Below, in pieces: positions 15,963 to 23,951 of a DNA stretch of 64,000 nt (positions are counted from its first letter, which is position 1; each line of letters starts with the position of its first letter). This stretch comes from Arthrobacter mobilis (GTDB lineage Bacteria > Actinomycetota > Actinomycetes > Actinomycetales > Micrococcaceae), in the NCBI RefSeq assembly GCF_012395835.1, contig NZ_JAAZSQ010000001.1:62001-126000 (forward strand). The letters run 5' to 3'. The notes beneath the pieces are model-generated. The model saw only the letters and a list, made by a program, of their open reading frames with translations, had not been told where the DNA came from and did not search any database. A program made the translations under genes and the position numbers.

Positions 15963-17621
15963 TTACCGGGCGGCCAGCGGCCGCGGCGAGGAGATGGGGG
16001 AGGAGCTGTGCTGCCAGGTGGGGCGGCCGGCGAGCCAGGTGCCGCGGATTTCGACGGCGGAGAGCTCGCCTGCCGGGACGGTGCGCGGATCCTGCGCGAG
16101 CCAGACCAGGTCCGCGCTCATGCCCGGCCGCAGGGCGCCCCAGCGGTCCTCGGCGAAGGCCTGCCAGGCCACGCCGGAGGTGTAGGCGGCGAGCGCGGTT
16201 TCGACGTCGATCCGCTCGTTCGGCAGCCAGCCGCCGTCGGGGGCGTGGTCGGGAGTCTGCCGGGTCACGGCCGTCGCCAGTCCGGGCACCGGATGGTGTC
16301 CGGTGACCGGCCAGTCGCTGCCGAAGGAGACCTGGACGCCGGCGCGGGTCAGCGAGGCGATCGGGTACTGCAGTTCCGCGCGCTTCTCGCCCAGCCGGGG
16401 GATGGTCAGCAGGCGCATGACGTCGTCGGCGCAGGCCCAGAGCGGTTCGAAGTTGGCCACGACGCCCAGCTCGGCGAAGCGGGGGATGTCGGCCGGGTCG
16501 ATGACCTGCAGGTGGGCGATCACCGGGCGGCGGTCGCGTGCGCCGTTGCGCCGCTGCACCTCCTCGAGCCCGTCCAGGGCCATGCGCACCGCGGCGTCGC
16601 CGATGGCGTGCAGGTGCAGCTGGAAGCCCAGCCGGTCGAAGGTCGCCATCGCGTCATGCAGCTCGTCCGTGGCCCAGTTCGGCAGGCCCGAGTCGTCCGG
16701 GGCGTCCGTGTAGGGGGAGAGCATGCAGGCGGTGCGGCTTTCGATAATGCCGTCGAGGAAGAACTTCACCGTGCCGGCGGTCAGCAGCGGGCTGTCCAGT
16801 TCGGCAACCTGGCGGCGGGCGGCCTCGAACGCCTCCGGCTGGTCCCGCCAGGTGACCGGATCGGCGCGGAAGGCCAGGTTGATCCGGGCATTCAGGCGGC
16901 CCTGCGCCGCGGCGGTCAGGTACGCCTCGACGTTGTCCGGCTCCACCCAGGCGTCCTGGATCCAGGTCAGCCCGGCCGCGGCGTATTTCGCGGTGGCGGT
17001 CTGCAGCGCGGAGACCCGCTGCTCCAGGCTGAAGCCGGGCGTCACGGCCAGCACCAGGTCGATTGCCCCCGGCTCCATCAGCGTGCCCAGCGGGGAGCCG
17101 TCTGCCCGGCGGACAATCCGGCCCAGCGCCGGTTCCGGCGTTTCGGCGTCGATGCCGGCGGCGGCCAGCGCCGCTGAGTTCACCCAGATGGTGTGGTAGT
17201 CCCAGGAGCGCAGCAGTACCGGCCTCTCCGGCACCGCGGCATCCAGCCACGCGGCGTCGAACAGTCCGTCCGGGGCCAGCGTGGCGTCGTAGCTGGCGCC
17301 GATGATCCACTCGGCGTCGGGGTTTTCCTGCGCCCAGGCCCGGACGGACTCGACGATCTGCTCCACCGAGTGGCAGGAACGGATCTGCGGGCCGAGGTCC
17401 TCCAGCCCGCCGAAGAGCGGGTGGGCGTGGCCGTCGGCGAAGGACGGCGAGAGGTAGCCGCCGTCCAGATCCACCGTTTCGTCCGCCTCGGCCAGCAGTG
17501 TCAGGGCGGCCTCGCCCACGGCGACGATCTCGCCGTCGGCGACCGCGAGCGCCGTCGGCCCCTCCTGCCCGGTGGCAGGATCGGCGGCGATGGTGCCGGA
17601 ATGGAAGATGGTCAAGGTCAT
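15963..17621 (-). CDS. YtcJ-like metal-dependent amidohydrolase
   Basis: This 552-residue cytoplasmic enzyme is of the COG1574 branch of the amidohydrolase superfamily. An N-terminal beta-sandwich precedes the metal motif FADGHAHPLFGG (HAH at 65-67). Further ligands are suggested by TVKFFLDGIIESRTA, LHLHAIGDAAVR and VSFGSDWPV (metal Asp). Members hydrolyse N-formyl or other amide bonds. ATG 17621 is preceded by the A+T-rich palindrome at 17634-17654 and divergent from a TetR regulator, which most likely represses this operon. The large open frame upstream of the ATG is read-through over the TetR region on the other strand. Confidence 0.9.
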   Translation of the reverse strand: MTLTIFHSGTIAADPATGQEGPTALAVADGEIVAVGEAALTLLAEADETVDLDGGYLSPSFADGHAHPLFGGLEDLGPQIRSCHSVEQIVESVRAWAQENPDAEWIIGASYDATLAPDGLFDAAWLDAAVPERPVLLRSWDYHTIWVNSAALAAAGIDAETPEPALGRIVRRADGSPLGTLMEPGAIDLVLAVTPGFSLEQRVSALQTATAKYAAAGLTWIQDAWVEPDNVEAYLTAAAQGRLNARINLAFRADPVTWRDQPEAFEAARRQVAELDSPLLTAGTVKFFLDGIIESRTACMLSPYTDAPDDSGLPNWATDELHDAMATFDRLGFQLHLHAIGDAAVRMALDGLEEVQRRNGARDRRPVIAHLQVIDPADIPRFAELGVVANFEPLWACADDVMRLLTIPRLGEKRAELQYPIASLTRAGVQVSFGSDWPVTGHHPVPGLATAVTRQTPDHAPDGGWLPNERIDVETALAAYTSGVAWQAFAEDRWGALRPGMSADLVWLAQDPRTVPAGELSAVEIRGTWLAGRPTWQHSSSPISSPRPLAAR

Positions 17622-17633
17622 GGAAGCTCCGAT

Positions 17634-17654
17634 AAATTTAAGGTAATTAAATTT
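17634..17654. promoter_or_regulatory. A+T-rich palindrome, probable TetR operator
   Basis: AAATTTAA (17634-17641), spacer GGTAA, then TTAAATTT (17647-17654): perfect 8-base arms. Twenty of 21 positions near-A/T in ~70% G+C DNA stand out. It sits 13 bases upstream of the amidohydrolase ATG and 55 bases before the TetR ATG, ideal for controlling both. Confidence 0.75.
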
Positions 17655-17708
17655 GCTGCAGGAAACTCTATGGTGTGATGGAGGCAACACGCAAGAGGGA
17701 GGCGAAAA

Positions 17709-18383
17709 ATGCCAGCAGCGCTGCGCCGCCGGGCCGGCCGGCCGAGTGAGGGGGTACTGACCCGCGAGCTGATCCTGGTGACCGCCCTGAAGGTGCTGAA
17801 CCGGCTGGGGCCGGACAAATTCACCCTGGCCGCGCTCGCCGACGAACTCGGGGTCAAGACTCCGGCGCTGTACCACCACGTGGGCGGCAAGAGTGACATC
17901 CTGGCCGGGATGCGCGAGTACGTGACGCAGGGGATCGATACCTCCGCGTTCGGTGTGCTGCCGTGGCCCGAGGCCGTCATGTCCTGGGCGCGGTCCTACC
18001 GTAGCGCGTTCGCCGCGCACCCGTATGCGATTGCGCTGCTGGCCACCCTGCCGGTCACCGGGGCGGAGCAGACGCTGCAGATGTACGAGCGGACCGCGCG
18101 CGGGTTCCGCGGGGCCGGCTGGCCCGAGGAGGACGTGGTCAACACCATCGTGGCGCTGGAGAACTTCATCCTCGGCTCCGCGCTGGATGCCGTGGCGCCG
18201 GAGGACATGTTCGACACCGGCGGTTTCGCTGACCAGGTGCCGGTGTTCGACGCCGCCGTGCGGGTCCGGCATTCGGCGGCCGGCACTGCCGGGTCGGCCG
18301 CGGAACAGGCCTTCGAACTCGGGCTGGCCGCGATGGTCGAGGGGCTGGAGGCCCGGCGGAAGGCGCTGGCGGCGGGAGAGTAG
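17709..18383 (+). CDS. TetR family transcriptional regulator
   Basis: This 224-residue repressor has the TetR fold. A basic N-terminal arm (RRRAGRPSEGV) leads into the helix-turn-helix (about residues 38-60, FTLAALADELGVKTPALYHH). The C-terminal ligand domain resembles TetR_C (SWARSYRSAFAAHPYAIALL, FILGSALDA). The YHH variant of the HTH end and LVTALKVLNRLG are typical of the tetracycline-repressor-like subgroup. It is divergent from the amidohydrolase/permease operon and presumably binds the palindrome between them, with the imported substrate or a product as inducer. Confidence 0.9.
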   Translation: MPAALRRRAGRPSEGVLTRELILVTALKVLNRLGPDKFTLAALADELGVKTPALYHHVGGKSDILAGMREYVTQGIDTSAFGVLPWPEAVMSWARSYRSAFAAHPYAIALLATLPVTGAEQTLQMYERTARGFRGAGWPEEDVVNTIVALENFILGSALDAVAPEDMFDTGGFADQVPVFDAAVRVRHSAAGTAGSAAEQAFELGLAAMVEGLEARRKALAAGE

Positions 18384-18481
18384 GCGGCCCCGGCCGCGGC
18401 AGCGGGTCAGGATTTCCCAAGACCGGACTGGTCCCATAGGTACAGACGCGAAATACCTGACCAGCAAAAGGGGATGGGCGT

Positions 18482-19522
18482 ATGTTCCAGCATCTGTCCA
18501 GCACTGCCCTGTGCATGGCGCCGGCAGCAACAGGACAGCCGGCGGCCACCACGGGCTGGCCGCCGGCCGCTGCGTACACCGTTGACAGTCCGTTCCGGAA
18601 GGAACGTACGGCGCTCCGGCAGCTGCGCCGGCCGCCGTTCGCGCCCACCGACGTCGGACTGCTGGATACCCGCTCCTACCCGCAGGGACCCGCGATGGTC
18701 CCGGAGGCTCCGCACTGGTGCACCGCACAGCAGCTGGCAGCCTCGCTCCGCCGGCTCCTGCAGACCCGCGGAGGCGTGGCCATGGACCACAGGCTGCAGG
18801 TGTTCAGGGACCTGGATGTCTCCACCGTCGTCCAGGAGCCGGTATTGCGGGCGGCACTCACCTCGCTCGCGGGGACTCCGGGGCAGGGGAGCATTGCCGC
18901 CATCCGCCGGGGAGTCTTCCGGAAGGTCTGTTTTGGCAGGACACCGGAGCCAAGCGCCGTCGCCCAGGTGGTCACCGACGGCCGCGGCCGTCCGATGATT
19001 GTGGTCAACGAGCGGTACCGTTTCGAAAACTTCCGCCTGCTCGGGGTGGCCCTGGCCCATGAGACTCTGCACCAGGGGCCGGAGGTGGTCGTTGCCGAGG
19101 AGGTGATTGCCTCGGCGCTCGTATCGGCTTTGTACGGGCGGCTGGTGCTGGAGGATCCGAAGCTGGCGGCGAGCCGCACGGAACTTTCCCGGCGGCTGAA
19201 CACGGGGCTGGTTGCCCTGCTGAACACCAGGGACGGCCGCGGGAACCAGCGCCTGACCACCTCCACCGGCAACGTCCTGCCAGGGAGCATGGTGCCGCTG
19301 AGCAGCTTCGGCGAGGCCTTCCTGGGGCCCGGCTCCGCCCCGGCCGGCTCGCCGGGGAATGCCAATCTGGCCTTCTTCCTGAACAGCATCCTGGCCGGAA
19401 AGTCCCGCTACCCGGATTTCAACGGCGCGACGGTGAAGAAGCTGGACCGGAGGCAGTCATGGGCCTCGGCCGCCGAACGCCTGCGCCTGGCCCGGATCCT
19501 CCGGCTGGACACGGGCAGCTGA
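18482..19522 (+). CDS. hypothetical protein with HExxH zinc-binding motif
   Basis: This 346-residue protein starts after an AAAAGGGG ribosome site. The first 40 residues are Pro/Ala/Thr-rich and lack a signal peptide. The centre reads LGVALAHETLHQGPEVVVAE, containing HETLH (193-197), a match to the zincin HExxH consensus, with Glu206/207 downstream as a possible third ligand. VTDGRGRPMIVVNERYRFEN precedes it, like the beta-strand edge found before the active-site helix in metallopeptidases. I do not know a family with this layout. Downstream neighbours are on the other strand and give no hint. The motif may indicate a metallopeptidase or only a structural helix. Confidence 0.7.
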   Translation: MFQHLSSTALCMAPAATGQPAATTGWPPAAAYTVDSPFRKERTALRQLRRPPFAPTDVGLLDTRSYPQGPAMVPEAPHWCTAQQLAASLRRLLQTRGGVAMDHRLQVFRDLDVSTVVQEPVLRAALTSLAGTPGQGSIAAIRRGVFRKVCFGRTPEPSAVAQVVTDGRGRPMIVVNERYRFENFRLLGVALAHETLHQGPEVVVAEEVIASALVSALYGRLVLEDPKLAASRTELSRRLNTGLVALLNTRDGRGNQRLTTSTGNVLPGSMVPLSSFGEAFLGPGSAPAGSPGNANLAFFLNSILAGKSRYPDFNGATVKKLDRRQSWASAAERLRLARILRLDTGS

Positions 19523-19546
19523 ACCGGCGGCTTGTGGCCCCGCCTG

Positions 19547-19897
19547 TCAGTCCAGGTTGACCTGGAAGGTTTCGAGCCGGCTGATCTTGTGGCCGGTGAA
19601 GGTAAAGACGTCGCTGAACACGAAGTTCAGCGTCCCGCCCTCGCGCCGGTCGGCCTGCCCGCTGCCGACGGCGACCACGGTGTCGCCCTCCTCGATCAGC
19701 TGGTCGATGGTCAGCGTGGGCTTGCCGGTGAAGGCGGCGTTCTCGATCTCCTTGTCGAACGCGTCCTTGCCGGTCAGCGTGGTGTAGCCGTGCAGCACCC
19801 AGACCACGTCCTCGGTCAGGCAGGAGAGGATCAGCTCATGGTCGCCGCGCCGGAACCCTTCGATGTAGGCTTCGACGACGTCTTTGCGGGGGGACAT
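19547..19897 (-). CDS. NTF2-like (SnoaL-type) domain protein
   Basis: This 116-residue protein has the cone-shaped alpha+beta NTF2 fold pattern: helix VVEAYIEGFRRGDHELILSC, strand LTEDVVWVLHG, then four strands (TLTIDQLIEEGDTVVAVGSG, LNFVFSDVFTFTGHKISRLE). Such proteins are small hydrolase/isomerase-like or ligand-binding pockets, and their substrate cannot be inferred. The start at 19897 has only a weak ribosome site (CCCCCGC region). It sits downstream of the IclR gene on the same strand with a 55-base gap. Confidence 0.82.
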   Translation of the reverse strand: MSPRKDVVEAYIEGFRRGDHELILSCLTEDVVWVLHGYTTLTGKDAFDKEIENAAFTGKPTLTIDQLIEEGDTVVAVGSGQADRREGGTLNFVFSDVFTFTGHKISRLETFQVNLD

Positions 19898-19952
19898 GCG
19901 GCAATCCTAGCCGCCCGGGTTGTTCCGGTCAGCAGCAGCGGCGGCTTTCGGC

Positions 19953-20759
19953 TTATTTCGTCCGGCGCGCATGTTCCAGCGCGGCCGCGTGGGCGTCGTA
20001 GCCCAGGGCTGTGCTGGCTTCGTAGGCGGCCTGGGCCACCCTCGGGCCGAGGCGCTGCACGTCCGCGGGCCGTACGCGCTGGGTGGGGAAGCCCAGGCCC
20101 AGGGCGCCGGCCAGGTTCCCCTTGTGGTCGAACACCGGGGCGCTGATCGAGCCGACGTCTTCGTGGCGTTCACCGAAGGCCGCGAAGTAGCCCTGGGCCC
20201 TGGCTTCCTCGATCTGGGCATCAAGCTGTGCCAAAGTGCTGGGCGTAAAGTTGGTGAAGGCCGGAAGCTCCGAGCCTTCGAGGACTTTCCGCGCCTCCGG
20301 GTCGAAGGCCAGGAAGATCTTTCCCGGGGCGCCGGCATGGATCGGCATGACCTGTCCGACCATGAAGGGCCGCATTACCACGTGGCGGGTTTCGGCCACG
20401 GCGACAATCGTCCGGAAGGCGCCGTCCCGGACGTAGAAGCAGGCGCTCTCCCCGGTCTCGTCCCGCAGCTGCTGCAGGATGGGCTTGACCAGCCGGGCCA
20501 CATCCAGCCCCACCGTTCCCGGCGCCGCCCAGCGGACCAGGCCGATGCCGATGCGGTACCTGTCGCCGTCGCGGTCCAGGAACCCTTCCCGGACCATGTT
20601 CTGCACCAGCCGCTGGCAGGTGCTGGACGGCAGCCCGGTCTTGCGGATGATCTGCTGCAAGGTCGGATCCGGTGCCTCGATGGAAAAGCAGTTGAGGATT
20701 TCCGTGACCTTGTGCAGGACCAGGATCGGTGCTGCCCCACTGCTGTTTTCGGCCGTCAC
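19953..20759 (-). CDS. IclR family transcriptional regulator
   Basis: This regulator of about 268 residues has an N-terminal winged helix (VLHKVTEILNCFSIEAPDPT, then LQQIIRKTGLPSSTCQRLVQ) and a C-terminal GAF-like effector domain (residues about 90-255; ACFYVRDGAFRTIVAVAETR and later GSISAPVFDHKGNLAGALGL). GTG 20759 is preferred because AGGGG lies nine bases upstream; another in-frame GTG at 20786 has no ribosome site. It is divergent from the maleate isomerase/transporter genes and the 180-base gap contains palindromes next to a promoter, so it is their likely regulator. IclR proteins commonly control aromatic and dicarboxylate catabolism. Confidence 0.9.
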   Translation of the reverse strand: MTAENSSGAAPILVLHKVTEILNCFSIEAPDPTLQQIIRKTGLPSSTCQRLVQNMVREGFLDRDGDRYRIGIGLVRWAAPGTVGLDVARLVKPILQQLRDETGESACFYVRDGAFRTIVAVAETRHVVMRPFMVGQVMPIHAGAPGKIFLAFDPEARKVLEGSELPAFTNFTPSTLAQLDAQIEEARAQGYFAAFGERHEDVGSISAPVFDHKGNLAGALGLGFPTQRVRPADVQRLGPRVAQAAYEASTALGYDAHAAALEHARRTK

Positions 20760-20864
20760 GGCGCTGCCCCTGCCTTTCGATTCCACTCTGAGTGCGTCGC
20801 TAGTTTAGCCATTGCCCGTCCCTGCCACCGGGCGGCCTGCCAGCGGCCGCCGCATGTGATCCAG

Positions 20865-20894
20865 TTGACATGCTACCGGAGAAACCCGCATTAT
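20865..20894 (+). promoter_or_regulatory. promoter of the maleate isomerase operon
   Basis: TTGACA (20865-20870, full consensus), an 18-base spacer and CATTAT (20889-20894, 4/6). The -10 box is inside ACCC-N7-GGGT (20884-20898), so a regulator bound there would compete with polymerase. Confidence 0.6.
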
Positions 20895-20904
20895 GGGTGG
20901 CGAT

Positions 20905-20917
20905 CCCACAAAGTGGG
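20905..20917. promoter_or_regulatory. palindrome CCCAC-AAA-GTGGG, candidate IclR operator
   Basis: Perfect 5-base arms just downstream of the -10 box and about 50 bases upstream of the isomerase ATG. A second symmetrical element, ACCC-N7-GGGT, lies seven bases away. Both are in the gap divergent from the IclR gene. Confidence 0.5.
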
Positions 20918-20966
20918 TTTTGAACTTCAGTAGTGACGGCACCGTCACACGCCCGTGGAGAGATTG

Positions 20967-21785
20967 ATGAGCACCCCTGAACTTGCATGCGAAACCGCCC
21001 CTGTCCGGAAGCCGGAAGGCCTGTCCAGGATCGGCCTGATCGTTCCCAGCTCGAACACCACCATGGAGACCGAGCTGCCCGAGCTGTTCCGCCGCCAGTC
21101 CGAGGCCACCGGCCACCGCTACACCTTCCATTCGGCGCGGGCCGGCATGAAGAACGTGAACAAGGAAGAACTGCTGGCCATGGTGGGCAAGGCCGCGGAC
21201 TGCGCGGCGGCCGTCTCGGATGCCGACGTCGACGCCATCGCCTACGCCTGCCTGGTGGCAGTCATGGCGCAGGGCCCGAACGCCCACGTGGACTCCGAAG
21301 CCGTGATCGCGAAGGCAGCCGAGGACAACGGCCACCCGGCAGCGGTCACCAGCAGCGCCGGCGCTCTGGTCCGGACCCTGCAGGAAATGGGCGTCCGCCG
21401 GATTGCCATGGTCACCCCATACATGAAGCCGCTGACCCAGATGGTCCGCGAATACATCGAAGGCGCCGGCATCGAGGTCCTCGACGCCGTCAGCCTCGAG
21501 GTCGCCGACAATCTCGCCGTCGGCTGCCTGGACCCGCAGAACCTGCCGGAAATCGCCCGGAACCTGCAGCGCGAAGGGGCCGAGGCAATCGTCCTGTCCG
21601 CCTGCGTGCAGATGCCCTCGCTGCCGGCCGTCCAGGCCGTCGAGGACGAGCTGGGTCTGCCGGTCATCACCGCCGCGACTGCCACGGCCTACGAAATCCT
21701 GAAGTCGCTCGACCACGAACCGTCCATCCCCGGCGCCGGCAGCCTGCTGGCCGGTGCCGGCAGCAAGCTGCCCACCCGGATCTAA
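20967..21785 (+). CDS. maleate cis-trans isomerase family protein (Asp/Glu racemase superfamily)
   Basis: This 272-residue enzyme is predicted to convert maleate to fumarate or act on a similar cis-acid. The N-terminal signature is IGLIVPSSNTTMETELPELF (N30 binding the substrate). Two catalytic cysteines are C95 in AYACLVAVMAQG and C213 in VLSACVQMPSLP, the pair required in the family. ATG 20967 follows GGAGAG; a GTG four codons earlier would bury that ribosome site. The transporter gene follows after 12 bases. Maleate is an intermediate of nicotinate and gentisate breakdown, and arylmalonate decarboxylase is a related alternative, but the two-cysteine pattern fits the isomerase. Confidence 0.9.
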   Translation: MSTPELACETAPVRKPEGLSRIGLIVPSSNTTMETELPELFRRQSEATGHRYTFHSARAGMKNVNKEELLAMVGKAADCAAAVSDADVDAIAYACLVAVMAQGPNAHVDSEAVIAKAAEDNGHPAAVTSSAGALVRTLQEMGVRRIAMVTPYMKPLTQMVREYIEGAGIEVLDAVSLEVADNLAVGCLDPQNLPEIARNLQREGAEAIVLSACVQMPSLPAVQAVEDELGLPVITAATATAYEILKSLDHEPSIPGAGSLLAGAGSKLPTRI

Positions 21786-21797
21786 AGGGGTGCCGTT

Positions 21798-23159
21798 GTG
21801 TCGCTTTCCCTCATCGCTTTCATCGTCCTCATCGCGGCCTTCGCGATAGGCTCCTTCACCCGGATCAACGCCGGGCTCATGGCCACGGTGGCGGCCTTCG
21901 GCGTCGGAACCCTGGTCGCGGGGATGCCGATCAAGGAGGTCATCGGGCAGTTCCCCGCCGGACTGTTCTTCATCCTCGTCGGCGCGACCCTGCTCTTCGC
22001 GATCGTTCGGATCAATGGCACGATCGACCTGCTGGCCTACTGGGCTGAACGGCTGGCCGGGAACCGGAAATTCCTGGTGCCCGTGCTGATGTTCCTGCTC
22101 ACGGCCGCCCTGGCCTCGGCCGGTGCCTTCACCCCGGCCGCCATCGCGATCGTGGCCCCCGTGGCCCTGGCCCTGGGAACCCGGTTCGGCATCAGCACCC
22201 TGGCCATGGGCCTGGTGATCGTCCAGGGCGCCAACGCCGGTGCGTTCTCGCCGGTGAACCCGTTCGGCGTGCTGGCGAACGTCATGCTCGACGACGCCGG
22301 TGCCTCGCAGGATTCGTTGAAGCTGTACGTGTACTGCTTTGTTTTCAACGCGGTGCTCGCCATCGTCGCCTACGTCCTGGTCCAAGCCATCATGAAGCGG
22401 CGGGCAGCGCGGCAGGAGGGGACCAAAACCGGTCCTGCGGGGACGGCCCCCTCCCTGGGCGGCGCCGGCGTGCCCCACACCGGCGGCGGCACCGCGACGG
22501 CGGTGGCCACGGCACCGGCGCCGCCCGCCACCGTGGTCAAGACGGCGCCGGAGAAGGTCGCCGTCACGCCGATCCGGCTGCTGACCCTGGCAGGTCTGGG
22601 CGCGCTCCTGGTCCTGACCACCGTTGCGGGCCTGGATGTCGGCGTGGCGTCCCTGGTCATCGCCCTGGCCCTGATCATCGTCGATCCCGGCGTGCAGAAG
22701 CCCGCCGTGGAGAGCATGCCCTGGTCGGCCATCATCCTGGTCACCGGCATCGTCACTTATGTGGGCATGCTCGAGGCGATGGGCGCGCTGGAAGAACTGC
22801 AGGCCGGCATCGCGAGCCTGGGCAACAGCTCCGTGGCCGCCCTGATCACCAGCTACGTCGTCGGTATCGTCTCCGCCTTTGCCTCCACCACCGGGACCCT
22901 GGGCGTGATCAGCCCGATCGTCACCCCGATCGCCATGGATCCGCTGCTGACGCCCATCGGCGTCGTGACCGCCATCGCCATCAGCTCCTCCGTGGTGGAC
23001 GTCAGCCCGATGTCCACCAGCGGCGCCCTGCTCATGGCCAGCGCGCAGCCGAAGGACGAGCGCCTGTTCTTCCGGGCGCTGCTGCTCTGGGCGATCGCCA
23101 TGATCGGCATCGTTCCGCTGCTCGTCTGGTTCGTCTTCGTCCAGCTGGGCATCGGCTAA
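21798..23159 (+). CDS. MatC-like dicarboxylate carrier (SLC13/ion transporter superfamily)
   Basis: This 453-residue membrane protein has two halves of about five or six helices. They are joined by a 70-residue Gly/Pro/Thr/Ala-rich cytoplasmic loop (about 200-260). The first half contains VPVLMFLLTAALASAGAFTP, NAGAFSPVNPFGVL; the second contains ASTTGTLGVISPIVTPIAMD, SSSVVDVSPMSTSGALLMAS. These inverted motifs resemble MatC malonate/dicarboxylate carriers. It starts at GTG 21798 after AAAGGGGTG, 12 bases past the isomerase gene, and ends at a strong terminator. Import of maleate, fumarate or another C4-dicarboxylate to feed the isomerase is the natural reading. Confidence 0.88.
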   Translation: MSLSLIAFIVLIAAFAIGSFTRINAGLMATVAAFGVGTLVAGMPIKEVIGQFPAGLFFILVGATLLFAIVRINGTIDLLAYWAERLAGNRKFLVPVLMFLLTAALASAGAFTPAAIAIVAPVALALGTRFGISTLAMGLVIVQGANAGAFSPVNPFGVLANVMLDDAGASQDSLKLYVYCFVFNAVLAIVAYVLVQAIMKRRAARQEGTKTGPAGTAPSLGGAGVPHTGGGTATAVATAPAPPATVVKTAPEKVAVTPIRLLTLAGLGALLVLTTVAGLDVGVASLVIALALIIVDPGVQKPAVESMPWSAIILVTGIVTYVGMLEAMGALEELQAGIASLGNSSVAALITSYVVGIVSAFASTTGTLGVISPIVTPIAMDPLLTPIGVVTAIAISSSVVDVSPMSTSGALLMASAQPKDERLFFRALLLWAIAMIGIVPLLVWFVFVQLGIG

Positions 23160-23180
23160 GCGCCGGGAACTTAATGCGGA

Positions 23181-23224
23181 GAAAGCGGGTGTCCGGACAA
23201 TCTGTCCGGACACCCGCTTTCTTT
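23181..23224. terminator. perfect 19-bp terminator of the isomerase/transporter operon
   Basis: Arms 23181-23199 and 23203-23221 are exact complements (core GCGGGTGTCCGGACA), loop ATC. The stem has A-tract/T-tract flanks (GAAA...TTTC TTT), so it can stop transcription from both directions, including the convergent flavin reductase gene. Confidence 0.92.
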
Positions 23225-23227
23225 GTC

Positions 23228-23863
23228 CTAGGAGTCCTGCTCGCCGGTCTTCGGCTTGAACGGGCCCGGCCAGTCGGCCTGCCGGATGCGCTGGAGCTCA
23301 TGGATGTCGCCCAGCGTGGCCCACTCATCCAGGCCCAGCCGCGACAGCGGCTCCAGTTGGTCGATGCGCGGGTGGCTGCCGTCCAGCACCTCCGTGGCGA
23401 CGGCGGCATGGGTGACGACGCCGAACACCAGGGTGCAGTCGCCCATGGCCAGCGTCTGGTGGAGCCTGCACTCCAGCGCCACGGGGGATTCCTTCACCCG
23501 CGGCGGCTTCACTGTGGCACTGGGCTCACGGGTCAGCCCGGCGGCGTCGAACTCGCTCACGTGCGGCGGGAAGTTCGTCCCCGTCGCGTTGACCTCCTCG
23601 ATCAGGCCGGCCGGAGCCAGGTTCACTACGAACTCGCCCGTGGCCACGATATTGCGCAGGGAGTCCTTTTCGCCCACGGAGGTGAACTGCACGATCGGTG
23701 GATTCACCGAGGACACGGTGAAGAACGAGTGCGGCGCCAGGTTGTCCACGCCGTCGGCGGAGGTGCTCGAGACCCAGGCGATGGGGCGGGGCACGACGAC
23801 GGCGGTCAGCAGCCGGTAGAAGTCGCGGGAGGGGAGTTCTTCGGGACTGAAATCCGTACGCAT
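23228..23863 (-). CDS. flavin reductase-like FMN-binding protein
   Basis: This 211-residue split-barrel protein belongs to the flavin reductase-like family (PF01613). The start of the barrel, FYRLLTAVVVPRPIAWVSST, and the FMN-contacting stretch NLAPHSFFTVSSVNPPIVQF are typical, as is KDSLRNIVATGEFVVNL. Members reduce or bind FMN and often supply reduced flavin to a monooxygenase. No such oxygenase is adjacent (the nearest is at 52.9 kb), so its partner is unknown. It converges with the transporter gene at a shared terminator. Confidence 0.9.
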   Translation of the reverse strand: MRTDFSPEELPSRDFYRLLTAVVVPRPIAWVSSTSADGVDNLAPHSFFTVSSVNPPIVQFTSVGEKDSLRNIVATGEFVVNLAPAGLIEEVNATGTNFPPHVSEFDAAGLTREPSATVKPPRVKESPVALECRLHQTLAMGDCTLVFGVVTHAAVATEVLDGSHPRIDQLEPLSRLGLDEWATLGDIHELQRIRQADWPGPFKPKTGEQDS

Positions 23864-23889
23864 ACGTCCACCCTAGCCCTGTGCGGCGA

Positions 23890-23917
23890 TGGCCCGCCCC
23901 GGGAAGGGGGCGGGCCA
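23890..23917. terminator. hairpin downstream of the MocR gene
   Basis: TGGCCCGCCCC (23890-23900) pairs perfectly with GGGGCGGGCCA (23907-23917) around GGGAAG. It lies 35 bases beyond the MocR stop codon (minus strand). No T-run is present. Confidence 0.6.
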
Positions 23918-23951
23918 GTCTCCGTCGATGTCGCCATTGGACACCCGGTGG

